Part shown: positions 42,433 through 51,079 of the stretch, piece by piece | Layout: each line of letters starts with the position of its first letter | How positions within the stretch are numbered: position 1 is the first letter of the stretch | DNA from: Campylobacteraceae bacterium | GTDB taxonomy: Bacteria; Campylobacterota; Campylobacteria; Campylobacterales; Campylobacteraceae | Reading direction: 5' to 3' | DNA length: 53,422 nucleotides | Assembly (NCBI GenBank): GCA_031284315.1 | Contig: JAITAB010000006.1 | Span: forward strand, 1 to 53,422 | Program-made: the position numbers and the translations under genes | Notes under the pieces: generated by a model | Database searches by the model: none | What the model saw: only the letters and a program-made list of their open reading frames with translations | What the model was told of the DNA's origin: nothing

Positions 42433-43461
42433 ATGCAGTATCTTTTCCATTTATCACATACTGACCTTGACGGCTACGGCTGTCAATTTATAGCAAAATG
42501 CTACTTTAAAAATGCCAAATTTTATAATTCAAATTACGGCAAAGAGATAGACGAGAAATATTCCGAAATTCTTGACGATATAGAAAACATCAATGCCGAT
42601 AAAAGCGTCATACTTATAACCGATCTGAATCTCGCTTTACAGCAGGCGAAAAGCTTTGAAGAGAGGCTAAAAAGCGTCAAAAGCCCCGTAAAGCTTATAT
42701 TGTTAGACCATCACCAAAGCGGCGAAGAGTGCGCCAAAAAATATGCATGGTACTTTTTGGATATTTCAAGATGCGCGTCTAAGATTACTTACGACTTTTT
42801 TTCAAATATTTACGGCGAAAAAAAACAGCTCGGAAGATTGGCTGATATTATCAACGCGGTGGATATCTGGCTTGATGAGAGCGGAGATTTTGAATTTGGC
42901 AAAGTCTGTCTAAATCTCATCGCAAACGCAAAAGAGTTAAACCGCATCATGTTTGACGAAGCCAATACTGAGTTTATGTTTTATCTGCTTGAAAAAAGTA
43001 TGGATTTTATAGACAAACAGCGCTCGCACATATTGCTTGATGATAATATCCATGCGATAAAAAAAAGTTTTTTCCAAAACGGCGTCAATGACACGCTGGG
43101 CAATCTTGTCTCCAACTATAATGTGGAGCTGCTGAATAGGTTTAAGGATAAGATGACCATTTTTTACAGCGGATACAAGGGCATTTTGACATTCAATATC
43201 GGTGCGGTTTCTATCATCGGCAACAATTTTTTGGTGCAAAATCCCGATTATGATTTTTTCATGGATATAACTTCGCGAAAAACCGTAAGTTTCAGGGCAA
43301 ACGGCAAGGCTGATGTGAGCAAAATAGCGCATGAGCTGGCAAATGGCGGCGGACATCAGAACGCGAGCGGCGGCGCGATAACTCTGTTTCGCGACAGCTT
43401 TATGTATGAAAATGTGAAAAATCAGATAATTGAATTGATAAAATCCAGAGAGGAGCTATGA
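42433..43461 (+). CDS. DHH/DHHA1 family phosphoesterase
   Basis: 342 residues. The metal motifs of the DHH superfamily are present: LSHTDLDGYGCQF, LITDLN, LILLDHHQSG (DHH box) and DIINAVDIW. The C-terminal DHHA1 domain has HELANGGGHQNASGGAI. Members of this type hydrolyse short oligonucleotides (nanoRNase), pAp or cyclic dinucleotide products. Which of these applies is not visible from the motifs. It begins 11 bases after the Rrf2 gene and overlaps the next small gene by 4 nt. Confidence 0.85.
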   Translation: MQYLFHLSHTDLDGYGCQFIAKCYFKNAKFYNSNYGKEIDEKYSEILDDIENINADKSVILITDLNLALQQAKSFEERLKSVKSPVKLILLDHHQSGEECAKKYAWYFLDISRCASKITYDFFSNIYGEKKQLGRLADIINAVDIWLDESGDFEFGKVCLNLIANAKELNRIMFDEANTEFMFYLLEKSMDFIDKQRSHILLDDNIHAIKKSFFQNGVNDTLGNLVSNYNVELLNRFKDKMTIFYSGYKGILTFNIGAVSIIGNNFLVQNPDYDFFMDITSRKTVSFRANGKADVSKIAHELANGGGHQNASGGAITLFRDSFMYENVKNQIIELIKSREEL

Positions 43462-43718
43462 TGGATTATGAAAATTACAGCGCGGAAGATTATCAAAATG
43501 AGATTAAGGACATCTCTTTGCAGCTTGCCGATATGCTGGAAGCGGCTTTGTATTTTGCAGGCGTGAAAAAAGCGCGGCTTGAAGAGGCGATAGATGCGTA
43601 TTTGGACGAAATGGATAGAGTTTTGGAGGGCGATGAAGACGCGCCCATGGGCTTTGAGGAGATAATTAAAGTCATAAAACATTTAAAAAACACAAAAAAA
43701 GAACTGTTTGTGAATTGA
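43458..43718 (+). CDS. Small acidic conserved protein after the DHH gene
   Basis: 86 residues from ATGATGG, overlapping the DHH stop by 4 nt. Very acidic and helical: ISLQLADMLEAALYFAGVKK and LDEMDRVLEGDEDAPMGFEE, with a Lys-rich end. No Cys and no known motif. Translational coupling supports a real protein; function unknown. Confidence 0.55.
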   Translation: MMDYENYSAEDYQNEIKDISLQLADMLEAALYFAGVKKARLEEAIDAYLDEMDRVLEGDEDAPMGFEEIIKVIKHLKNTKKELFVN

Positions 43719-43797
43719 CATCTGCCATCGACAGCTTTACTTTATGGGTGTTTTGTAAACTTTCTTTATTTGCAAAATATGGCAATTCGCACTCTCT

Positions 43798-43830
43798 GTC
43801 ATTGCGAGAAATAAAATAGCAAAGTAATTC
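43798..43830. repeat. GTCATTGCGAG-type repeat
   Basis: 33 bp, inverted relative of the unit at 10801-10833 with the same AAATAAAATA middle. Confidence 0.55.
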
Positions 43831-43871
43831 TATGAATGGATTCCTGCCTACGCGGGAATGACGGAAGGTTT

Positions 43872-43962
43872 GGATTCCCGCCTTCTTGCCCCAAAAGCGT
43901 TGCTTTTGGGGACCCCAATCTCACGATATGCGCTCCGCTTGTCGTTCGGTCGCGGGAATGAT
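43872..43962. repeat. Long-loop palindrome with a nested perfect hairpin
   Basis: GGATTCCCGCC at the left and GTCGCGGGAATGAT at the right, opened by an insert. The insert contains CCCCAAAAGC-GTT-GCTTTTGGGG (43889-43911, 10-bp stem, 3-base loop), then CTCACGATATGCGCTCCGCT. Confidence 0.7.
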
Positions 43963-43972
43963 AATCCTCTAT

Positions 43973-44125
43973 GTCATTCCCGTGAAAACGGGAATCCAAA
44001 CTAATAATTCTAAAATATAAAAATGCGAAAAAAATAAAAGAGAGTTATAAAATGTCAATTTTTTTCATACCGTCTTTGTTTGTTTGTAAATATTCTTTTT
44101 GGATTCCCGCCTACGCGGGAATGAC
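43973..44125. repeat. Composite palindromic element, copy 4 (inverted)
   Basis: 153 bp. Same core as copies 1-3 but in the opposite orientation (TTATAAAATGTCAATTTTTT on this strand), flanked by GTCATTCCCGTGAAAACGGG and a right palindrome ending at 44125. Confidence 0.8.
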
Positions 44126-44134
44126 GGAAGGTTT

Positions 44135-44214
44135 GGATTCCCGCCTACGCGGGAATGACGAAAGAAGTCGCGGGAATGACGGAAGGTTTGGATTCCCGCC
44201 TACGCGGGAATGAC
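44135..44214. repeat. Two short-loop palindromes in tandem
   Basis: Units 44135-44159 and 44190-44214, both GGATTCCCGCCTACGCGGGA then ATGAC, about 30 bp apart and separated by a half-copy. Confidence 0.75.
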
Positions 44215-44315
44215 ATAGTGGGGCGCGGGAATGACGGAAGGGGGCGGAATGATGAATTATCAAAAAGACATATCTATATCTTCATTATTTTGTTAATAGA
44301 TAACTTGCAAAGTAC

Positions 44316-45827
44316 TTAAAAGTTATCGTCTATCTTTTTCATTATTTTGTCGGTTTCGCTTAATACAAAAATGATTTTTTGATAATGCTCGATCTCTTCG
44401 TATGTCATGGTGCGGTTTTTGCGGTCTTTTAGCCATTTTTGCGCGGGTTGATAGCCGCCGATGTAAAATTCCCATGCGGTTTGCGGGACATTGTCAAAAT
44501 ACTGCGCGGCGTTTATCCAGACTTTGCTATCTTTAAAAGCTAATTTTTCTATCGTATTGTTTCCCGCTTTTGGGAAATTTGCCATATTTTTTTGCGGCGC
44601 GGCAGTTTCTAAAAGGTGCAATTCGCGCAGCGTTTTGCCAAATGCCGCGTAAGCCCAAAATTCTGAGGCGTCATGCGGATATGGAACGCGCGGAAAATCG
44701 ATCTTTAAAAACTCTTTGTATTTTTCGCGGTATGCGGGAGAGTGTAAATGCGCGTAAATATAATCCAATAAATCAATCGGCGCAAAACTCTCATCATTAT
44801 TTTCTTTTTCCTCGGTAAAACGCAGTTTTATTTGTTTGGATATTTCCTCAACAATCTCTTTTTTTAGATTTGACTTGCGTTTTTCGTCCGCGAAAAGTTT
44901 ATTGGGATAAATATAGAGAGGGAAAGCATATCCCGAACCGAAACGCCCAGCTGTACCTGTTAAATTAAAATCTGTTATATCTTTTGTAATAAAAATATAT
45001 CTCCAATCACTAACACATTGCCTTGATGCTATCAATCCAATATTTTCGCCTTTCAAAAAATGCCGCATAACTTTTTTTACAGTTCTCCAGACAAGGCTAT
45101 CTTCATAAAAAATAAACATGGTGTCAAATGGACGATATGAAATAGGCTTGATATAAGCAGATAATTCCTTGTTTTGGATATTTGACCACCCTTTTACTAT
45201 ATTCCAGCCTTCTTTGCGGCTAACTTTAAATTGTTCATGCAGATAATGCGCTTCCCCCGAACTCTTTTTAAATGTTTCAAACCTTTGAAAAAGTTCCTGC
45301 TGGTTTTCAGAAATGACAAACTCATCATGAGCAGTTGTTATACCAGCTCCATTTATCGGAAACAGCTCTTGCAGGCTAAAACCTTTTTCATACTCTTTTT
45401 GCAGTAAAAAATCTTTCGGCGCGAAAAAATACTGCGGCGCGGAAAATCGCAATTTATCCCAAGTTACGGTTTTTATATCGTTATTTGATAAAAAATCATA
45501 TTTTTCATTCTGTCTGCCGTATAAATCACAATAAAAAACTTCCGCCAATTCACCAGCTTTTTTGCGCCCTGTTTTTACAAAAATATTGATACTTGCGCCC
45601 TGCGTAATATTAAATACATTTTCATCTTTGCCGCCATCTGGCATAATTTCTTTTTTCTTTGAGTTCCCATGTAAATTAAGAATATAAATTTTGTCAAATT
45701 CATTCAATAAAACATAACGCATTCCCCTGAAAGTCAAACTATCCAAAAAACTATTATCGGTAATATACGCTAAAATTCCTCCCTTGTTTTTGTGAATAAA
45801 GTGTTGTCCAAAGCGGATAAATTTCAT
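44316..45827 (-). CDS. C-terminal part of the split restriction-modification enzyme (DNA recognition region)
   Basis: 503 codons from the first ATG. The true reading frame continues to 45869 as LQEKNSKWLNNDYMKFIRFG, that is, directly to the C-run. It contains the post-NPPY methyltransferase half (GGILAYITDNSFLDSLTFRG, ENVFNITQGASINIFVK) and the target-recognition region with LRFSAPQYFFAPKDF, SYRPFDTMFIFYEDS and VWRTVKKVMRHFLKG, as in Eco57I/ISP-like single-chain enzymes. It cannot methylate alone because it lacks the SAM and NPPY motifs. One base less in the tract would fuse it to the upstream part, giving a protein of about 1040 residues. Confidence 0.85.
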   Translation of the reverse strand: MKFIRFGQHFIHKNKGGILAYITDNSFLDSLTFRGMRYVLLNEFDKIYILNLHGNSKKKEIMPDGGKDENVFNITQGASINIFVKTGRKKAGELAEVFYCDLYGRQNEKYDFLSNNDIKTVTWDKLRFSAPQYFFAPKDFLLQKEYEKGFSLQELFPINGAGITTAHDEFVISENQQELFQRFETFKKSSGEAHYLHEQFKVSRKEGWNIVKGWSNIQNKELSAYIKPISYRPFDTMFIFYEDSLVWRTVKKVMRHFLKGENIGLIASRQCVSDWRYIFITKDITDFNLTGTAGRFGSGYAFPLYIYPNKLFADEKRKSNLKKEIVEEISKQIKLRFTEEKENNDESFAPIDLLDYIYAHLHSPAYREKYKEFLKIDFPRVPYPHDASEFWAYAAFGKTLRELHLLETAAPQKNMANFPKAGNNTIEKLAFKDSKVWINAAQYFDNVPQTAWEFYIGGYQPAQKWLKDRKNRTMTYEEIEHYQKIIFVLSETDKIMKKIDDNF

Positions 45828-45837
45828 ATAGTCATTG

Positions 45838-47460
45838 TTAAGCCATTTTGAGTTTTTTTCTTGTAATCTCCCCCCCCCCCCCCGTAGGCTCTTTTTTGTA
45901 ATCCTCCATCAATTTCATTATCCAACCGCTTTTGTTTTGGCTTTCGCCGCTATATGGGGGATTGCCCAAAACTACCATAACGGGCGCATTGTTTTTGACT
46001 TTGGCGGCTTCGTTTGCCTCGTTGCTTAACCACTGCGCGAATGGTATAGAGGGCGCGTTTTTTTCGTTGTTTTCTAAACTATCGGTTAGATATATATGCA
46101 GTCTCTCGTCAGGATTATGCCCCAAATCGCTTAGTATCATTTCGAGTTTCAAATGCGCCATTGTATAAGGCGCCATCATTATCTCAAAGCCGTTTAGCCG
46201 CGGTATCAAATGCTCTTTTACATAAGCGTCCCACAAGCCTTTATTGCCTTCAAACTTGCCGTAAACCGCGCGCACCACTTCGGCAAGAAATGTGCCTGTG
46301 CCTGCGGCTGGGTCAAGTATCTGGACTTTGTGAAACTCTTTTTGTACTTTTTCTATCTTTTTGGTTTTTTTGTTCTCTTCTTGTACTTCAATCATAACTT
46401 TTGACTTGTCAGCCAATCCCTCGGCGATATGAAAATCACTTTGCAAAATCTCATCAACGGCGCGGACGATAAACTTTACTACCGCTAAGGGCGTATAATA
46501 CGCGCCTTTTGCGTTTTTTAATTGTTTGTCGTATTTAGTCAAAAAGTCTTCGTAAAAGTGCAAAAACGGATCTTTGTCTTTGCTGATAAACTCTTTGTGT
46601 ATCGCTTCGGTATCCATGCGGTTGAACATGTCGGCGAGCGAATCCACGAGCCATTTTATATTTTCGTCAAGTTCGTATCCTGCTATATAGCGAAAAAGAG
46701 AGCGCAAAAAGGGATTTGAGCGCGGGATAACCGCGGCTGCTTTTTGGCGCGTAAAGTCTTCGCCGCCGTTATCTTGAAGCCTTGCTACAAACATGCCGTA
46801 AGCTATGCTTTGCGCGTAAATATCGGCAAACTGCGCGCTTGTCATGGAGGATAGCAGTACCTCTTTGAAGGCGCTTAACTGCTGGTTTAGGGAGTTGTTC
46901 TCATCGCCCGCGTCAATCGTTTTTTCAATCGCTTCAGCCAAAAGCTGGGTTTTGGCGGCCATAAATTCGGCTAAGACTTTGGAATCTTTCAAAACTTTGC
47001 CGTTATATGACGAAAAATCTTGGATATTTTCAATAAAAGCGGCGAAGTTTTCGGGAAGCGGTTCTATTTTTCCGGGCAGAGCTTTGGCGATAGAAACTTC
47101 CGCGATGAAACTCTCGCCTTTGAAAAATTGAAATGTCAGATAATCGGTGATAATTAAATTGTCAAGCGCTTTTTTGTATCTGTCAAACTGGCTTTTGTAC
47201 TCTTTTGAGTTTAAGTTTTTGCCGATATCTTTGGCTTCTACGAAACCAACGGGAATATCGTTTGAAAACAGCGTTATATCCGGCGCGCCGCACTCTATAT
47301 GCCGCGCTTCGTTGATGACGGTAAAGCCTGTCATTTTGCTTAATAATAAAGCCAAATCGCCGCGAAACGAATGTTCGGTCGTTATGCCCTGCGCGTAGAG
47401 CGAATTTATCGTTTTGATATATTCGGCTGCCGCCGATGTCTCAATCTTCTTCATTTCCAC
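45838..47460 (-). CDS. Type IIG-like restriction-modification enzyme, N-terminal part (nuclease plus SAM domain), frame off
   Basis: 540 residues. A PD-(D/E)xK nuclease site is visible at residues 59-77 (GAPDITLFSNDIPVGFVEAK: Asp61, Glu75, Lys77). A helical connector follows, then the gamma-class N6-adenine methyltransferase with SAM motif ILDPAAGTGTFLAEV (about 381-395) and the catalytic MVVLGNPPYSGE (NPPY 500-503). Nuclease and methylase in one chain without a helicase is the type IIG plan. The chain is cut off 14 residues after the G-run begins. Alone it lacks target recognition. The start overlaps the end of aas by 20 nt, so it may share the aas transcript. Confidence 0.88.
   Translation of the reverse strand: MEMKKIETSAAAEYIKTINSLYAQGITTEHSFRGDLALLLSKMTGFTVINEARHIECGAPDITLFSNDIPVGFVEAKDIGKNLNSKEYKSQFDRYKKALDNLIITDYLTFQFFKGESFIAEVSIAKALPGKIEPLPENFAAFIENIQDFSSYNGKVLKDSKVLAEFMAAKTQLLAEAIEKTIDAGDENNSLNQQLSAFKEVLLSSMTSAQFADIYAQSIAYGMFVARLQDNGGEDFTRQKAAAVIPRSNPFLRSLFRYIAGYELDENIKWLVDSLADMFNRMDTEAIHKEFISKDKDPFLHFYEDFLTKYDKQLKNAKGAYYTPLAVVKFIVRAVDEILQSDFHIAEGLADKSKVMIEVQEENKKTKKIEKVQKEFHKVQILDPAAGTGTFLAEVVRAVYGKFEGNKGLWDAYVKEHLIPRLNGFEIMMAPYTMAHLKLEMILSDLGHNPDERLHIYLTDSLENNEKNAPSIPFAQWLSNEANEAAKVKNNAPVMVVLGNPPYSGESQNKSGWIMKLMEDYKKEPTGGGGEITRKKLKMA
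45870..45883. repeat. Run of 14 C (14 G on the coding strand): phase-variation tract
   Basis: On the minus strand the gene reads GAG CCT AC, 14 G, then AGATTACAAG. With 14 G the frame closes after ITRKKLKMA. With 13 (or 10, 16) it continues in frame into LQEKNSKWLNN. The run lies just after the NPPY methylase motif. Confidence 0.9.
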
Positions 47461-50400
47461 TCTTTTCTTCGGTGCATGAGAGCCGCAAGGCTAACTCTTT
47501 TGAAGCTTTGAAGTCGGCTTTGCCGCTCGCAAGTTTGGGCAAAACATCAACTTTGTAAAATTCGCTCGGCATTAAAAGCGGCGCAATGGCGGCGTTTTTG
47601 ACGGTCTGCAAAAACTCTTCAAGGGAAAGCTCGCCCGTAAATAGAAGTATGATTTTCTCGCCTTTTTTGCTGTCCGTCAGAGCGACTGCCGTTAAGTCAA
47701 TCTCGCTTTTAAACAGAGCCGTTATCAAGCTTTCAACGCTTGTGAGGCTTATCATTTCGCCGCCGATTTTCGCAAAACGGCTGTATCTGTCCACTATCGT
47801 AACGAAGCCGTCTTCGTCCATGTGTCCCTTGTCGCCGCTTTTGTAATATCTCCAATCGCCGATTTTCACGATGGCTTCGTTGGTTTTTTCTTCATTTTTG
47901 TAGTAGCCTTTCATCACCTGCGAACCGCCTATCAAGATAAGTCCGTCCTCGCTTGTCGGCAATTCTTGCAAAGTTTCGGGATCCACTATCTTTACGATAG
48001 TTCCCGGAAGCGGCATGCCGACCGTGCCTTCTTTGTGAAAAGTTAAGGGCTTGTATGTCGCATACTCCAATGTGTCGGGCATATTGACGCATACGACAGG
48101 AGCCGTTTCTGTCGTGCCGTAGCCTTCGTATATGTTGATGCCGAATTTTATTTTAAAGCCGTTTTTCACATCTTCTTTGAGTTTTTCAGCTCCCGCTACG
48201 GCGATGCGCACGCTTTGGAGCATTAAAGGGTGAAGTTTTCTGTTTTTTACATAAAGCCTGAAAAATGTTGAAGTTCCGAGCAAAATACTTGCGCGGTACT
48301 GCACGCACATTTTGCCTATGCTCGCGACATCGGTAGGATCTGCTATACATATCGTAAGTATGCCCTCGCAAAGCGGCATGAGAGTCGTTATCGTAAGTCC
48401 GAAAGAGTGGAAAGCGGGCAGAGAGTTCAGCACGACATCGTCTTTTCTGAAATTCAGCAAATCCGCCACCTGTTTGATATTGGCAAGCAGATTTTTGTGC
48501 GTAAGTTCAACGCCTTTTGGCATGTTTTCACTGCCGCTGCTAAACAGTATCACGGCGGTATCGTCAATATTTATACGCTCAAAATACAAAAACTCCAAAA
48601 GCCAAGTCGGGAACAGCAAAACTTTGAAAAATGTCTTTATAATATCCGTTTTTGTGACGGATTCTCTGAGGCTTTCGGCGTAAATCGCTTTGCCGTCCAA
48701 AATCTCATGGAAGTTAAAGCCTCTTGCTTCGAGTTTTTTTTCAAAAGTTTTTGATGTGATGATACTGTTTAAGCCGCCAAGTTCTATCGCGCTTTGAAGG
48801 TTTTGCGCGCTTAAAGTATAATTTAAATTGACCGCTTTTTTGCCAAGCGCGAAAAGAGCGAGATTGACTATCGCGCTCACGGCTGAGGAAGGCAGTAAAA
48901 CGCCGATATTTTCTTCGTCTCTCAAAATGCCTTTTAGCTTTTTGATAAATAAAACGACAGAGCTTAAAAGCTTTAAGTTATTCATCTTTGCGCCTGTCGC
49001 ATGGTCTATGACGGACATTGAAAACAGATGCGAATTGGCGCGTTTTAGCCAATGATAATGGAGGGGTTTTTGATTTGAAAGATAAAAATCCCAAGACGCA
49101 AGAGAGAGTTTGATAACGGCTTGCTTGACTTCGTTTGTTTTTGCGGTCGGCTTCAAAGCTTCCCCGAAAGCTATCATAATCTCGCGTTTGCCGCTGGTCT
49201 GGCGAAGCTGTTTGTAGTAATCGTCCGCCCGCGAAAAAGTAGAACCCCAAAGTCCTCTTAAATAAAACGGCACTATCGGCACATCTATGCCTTCTATCGC
49301 AAGCTCAAAGCCTCTTTCAAATTTGCCTATCTGCCCGTTGTAGCTTATAATGCCCTCGGGAAACAACGCTACAACTTCGCCGTTTTTCAGCCTTGCCCTG
49401 ATGCCTTCAATCGCCGATTTGCTCGCTCCTCCCGCGATAGGAATAACATCAAAAAATTTAAATATCCATGTCAAATACCATTTGTCGTAATACGCGCGAA
49501 ACATTACAAATTTCAGCGCACGCGGACTTGCCACCTGCAAAATCAGCCAATCTATCCAGCTTATATGGTTGCCCAAAAGCAGCGCGCCGCCGTGCGGAGG
49601 GATATTTTCAATGCCCTGTATGCTTGTCTTGTAGCCAAGCTTTAAAATCGGAAAGAGTAAAATCCTCGCGAACAGATGCGGCACTTGCTTTATCGCAAAT
49701 AAAGCTCCAAGAAACGCTATCAGGGCGGTCATGGAAAATAACTGCGTAGTGGAAAAATCAAACAGCACAAATACTACCGTCAAAATCAAAAACGAAACCA
49801 TGGAACAGTTTTGCACAAAGTTGTTTCCGGCTAAGATTTTGCCCATTTGCGAATCGCTTGAAAAATACTGTATGATGGAGTTCAAAGGGACGATAAAAAG
49901 ACCGCCGAAAAATCCGAATATTAAAGAAAAAATTCCCATAGAAAAGGCGTGCTGTGCAAATGTCATGCCGCAAATCGCCGCGAACATTCCAAGCGCGCCG
50001 ATGGGTATGATGCCAAGCTCAATATGCCTTTTTGAGTAAACGCCCGCTATTATGGAGCCGCTTATAAGCCCTATCGCGCTTACGGCTAAAATACCTTGAA
50101 TGATGACGGCGTTGTTATCTTGCGTTATCATTTTGTAGTGCGCGGGAAACGCCGCTATGACCATTTGCGAAATTCCCCAAAAAATGCTTAAACCTATGAT
50201 GCTAAGCCAAATGTCTTTATTGCTTGTCAAAATTTTTAGATTGGCGCGGAGATATTTCAGTTTGAAATACTCCTTAAAATCAAATTTTTCTTTTATGCCT
50301 TCTGTGCTGAAAAATGGAATCTTAAAAGCAAAAAACGCTTCCAAAGAGCTTAAAATTACAAGCAAAATCCCGATAGGCGACATGTGAGAGAGTATGGTAT

Positions 50401-50920
50401 TTGGGTCTGTAACGCCCTGCATGTAGTACTTTTCAAAAATCGCCGAAAATATAAAAGAGCTAAGAAGTATGGCTATAATGGTCAAAGCTTGAATGACGCC
50501 GTTTGCGAGGCTTAATTTCTCAACTCCCGCAAACCGCTTGATAAGTCCGTATTTTGCAGGCGAGTAAAACGCGCTTTGCACAGCCAGCAAAAATGTCATG
50601 GCAAAGGCAAATATAAACCAGCCCTGATAATAGGCAAAAAGTATCAGCAAAGTAAGCGCAATCGCCGTAAGAGCCGCATATCTAATGACGGTTGTTTTTG
50701 AAAATTTGTCGTTTATAAAACCTGCGGGAGAAAATAAAAATATAAACGGAAGCAGTATCATAGCATTTATAATCGCGACCAAAATCACCAAAGTATTGCC
50801 GTCGAAGCTTTTTATCAAAACATTTTGGATAGTTATCTTATGCGCCAAATCAACGGAAGCGTTTATAAACATGATAAGCAAAAAAGGCAAAAACCCGCGA
50901 ATTTTCAAAAGCTGCGCCAT
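47441..50920 (-). CDS. aas: LplT-PlsC-acyl-ACP synthetase fusion (Aas-type)
   Basis: 1159 residues in three parts. Residues 1-410 form an MFS transporter of the LplT type, with 12 helices. Residues 430-620 are a 1-acylglycerol acyltransferase with the catalytic NHISWIDW (H452-x4-D457) and VALFPEGIIS. Residues 650-1150 are an AMP-forming acyl-ACP synthetase with VILFSSGSENMPKGVELTHK, YEGYGTTETAP and a C-terminal lobe with GDKGHMDEDGF. In E. coli LplT is separate from Aas; here all are one chain. It would take up lysophospholipid, activate a fatty acid on ACP and reacylate. The start is ATG 50920 behind AAGGAGACAAA. Divergent from aguB. Confidence 0.92.
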   Translation of the reverse strand: MAQLLKIRGFLPFLLIMFINASVDLAHKITIQNVLIKSFDGNTLVILVAIINAMILLPFIFLFSPAGFINDKFSKTTVIRYAALTAIALTLLILFAYYQGWFIFAFAMTFLLAVQSAFYSPAKYGLIKRFAGVEKLSLANGVIQALTIIAILLSSFIFSAIFEKYYMQGVTDPNTILSHMSPIGILLVILSSLEAFFAFKIPFFSTEGIKEKFDFKEYFKLKYLRANLKILTSNKDIWLSIIGLSIFWGISQMVIAAFPAHYKMITQDNNAVIIQGILAVSAIGLISGSIIAGVYSKRHIELGIIPIGALGMFAAICGMTFAQHAFSMGIFSLIFGFFGGLFIVPLNSIIQYFSSDSQMGKILAGNNFVQNCSMVSFLILTVVFVLFDFSTTQLFSMTALIAFLGALFAIKQVPHLFARILLFPILKLGYKTSIQGIENIPPHGGALLLGNHISWIDWLILQVASPRALKFVMFRAYYDKWYLTWIFKFFDVIPIAGGASKSAIEGIRARLKNGEVVALFPEGIISYNGQIGKFERGFELAIEGIDVPIVPFYLRGLWGSTFSRADDYYKQLRQTSGKREIMIAFGEALKPTAKTNEVKQAVIKLSLASWDFYLSNQKPLHYHWLKRANSHLFSMSVIDHATGAKMNNLKLLSSVVLFIKKLKGILRDEENIGVLLPSSAVSAIVNLALFALGKKAVNLNYTLSAQNLQSAIELGGLNSIITSKTFEKKLEARGFNFHEILDGKAIYAESLRESVTKTDIIKTFFKVLLFPTWLLEFLYFERINIDDTAVILFSSGSENMPKGVELTHKNLLANIKQVADLLNFRKDDVVLNSLPAFHSFGLTITTLMPLCEGILTICIADPTDVASIGKMCVQYRASILLGTSTFFRLYVKNRKLHPLMLQSVRIAVAGAEKLKEDVKNGFKIKFGINIYEGYGTTETAPVVCVNMPDTLEYATYKPLTFHKEGTVGMPLPGTIVKIVDPETLQELPTSEDGLILIGGSQVMKGYYKNEEKTNEAIVKIGDWRYYKSGDKGHMDEDGFVTIVDRYSRFAKIGGEMISLTSVESLITALFKSEIDLTAVALTDSKKGEKIILLFTGELSLEEFLQTVKNAAIAPLLMPSEFYKVDVLPKLASGKADFKASKELALRLSCTEEKSGNEED

Positions 50921-51079
50921 TTTGTCTCCTTGTTTTTGGGAAATTAAAACAGTTATTTTACCTTTTTAAAGCAAAATGAGTGATAAATGTTGTAATTTTA
51001 GGCTTGATTATTTCTTTTTTGGTATTTTTTAAGCTCTCACACGCTACATTTTACAAATATCTTTACATAAGGCAAAAAG

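Larger units (their letters stand above)
43719..44315. other. Repeat-rich spacer between convergent genes
   Basis: About 600 bases with no gene. It contains a GTCATTGCGAG-type unit (43798-43830), a palindrome (43838-43862), a long-loop palindrome (43872-43962), an inverted full composite (43973-44125) and two further short-loop palindromes (44135-44159, 44190-44214). Confidence 0.7.

Noticed and set aside
27979-44315. Insertion sequences as source of the repeats
   Set aside because: No transposase or integrase reading frame is found in or next to any repeat; the elements would be non-autonomous at most.
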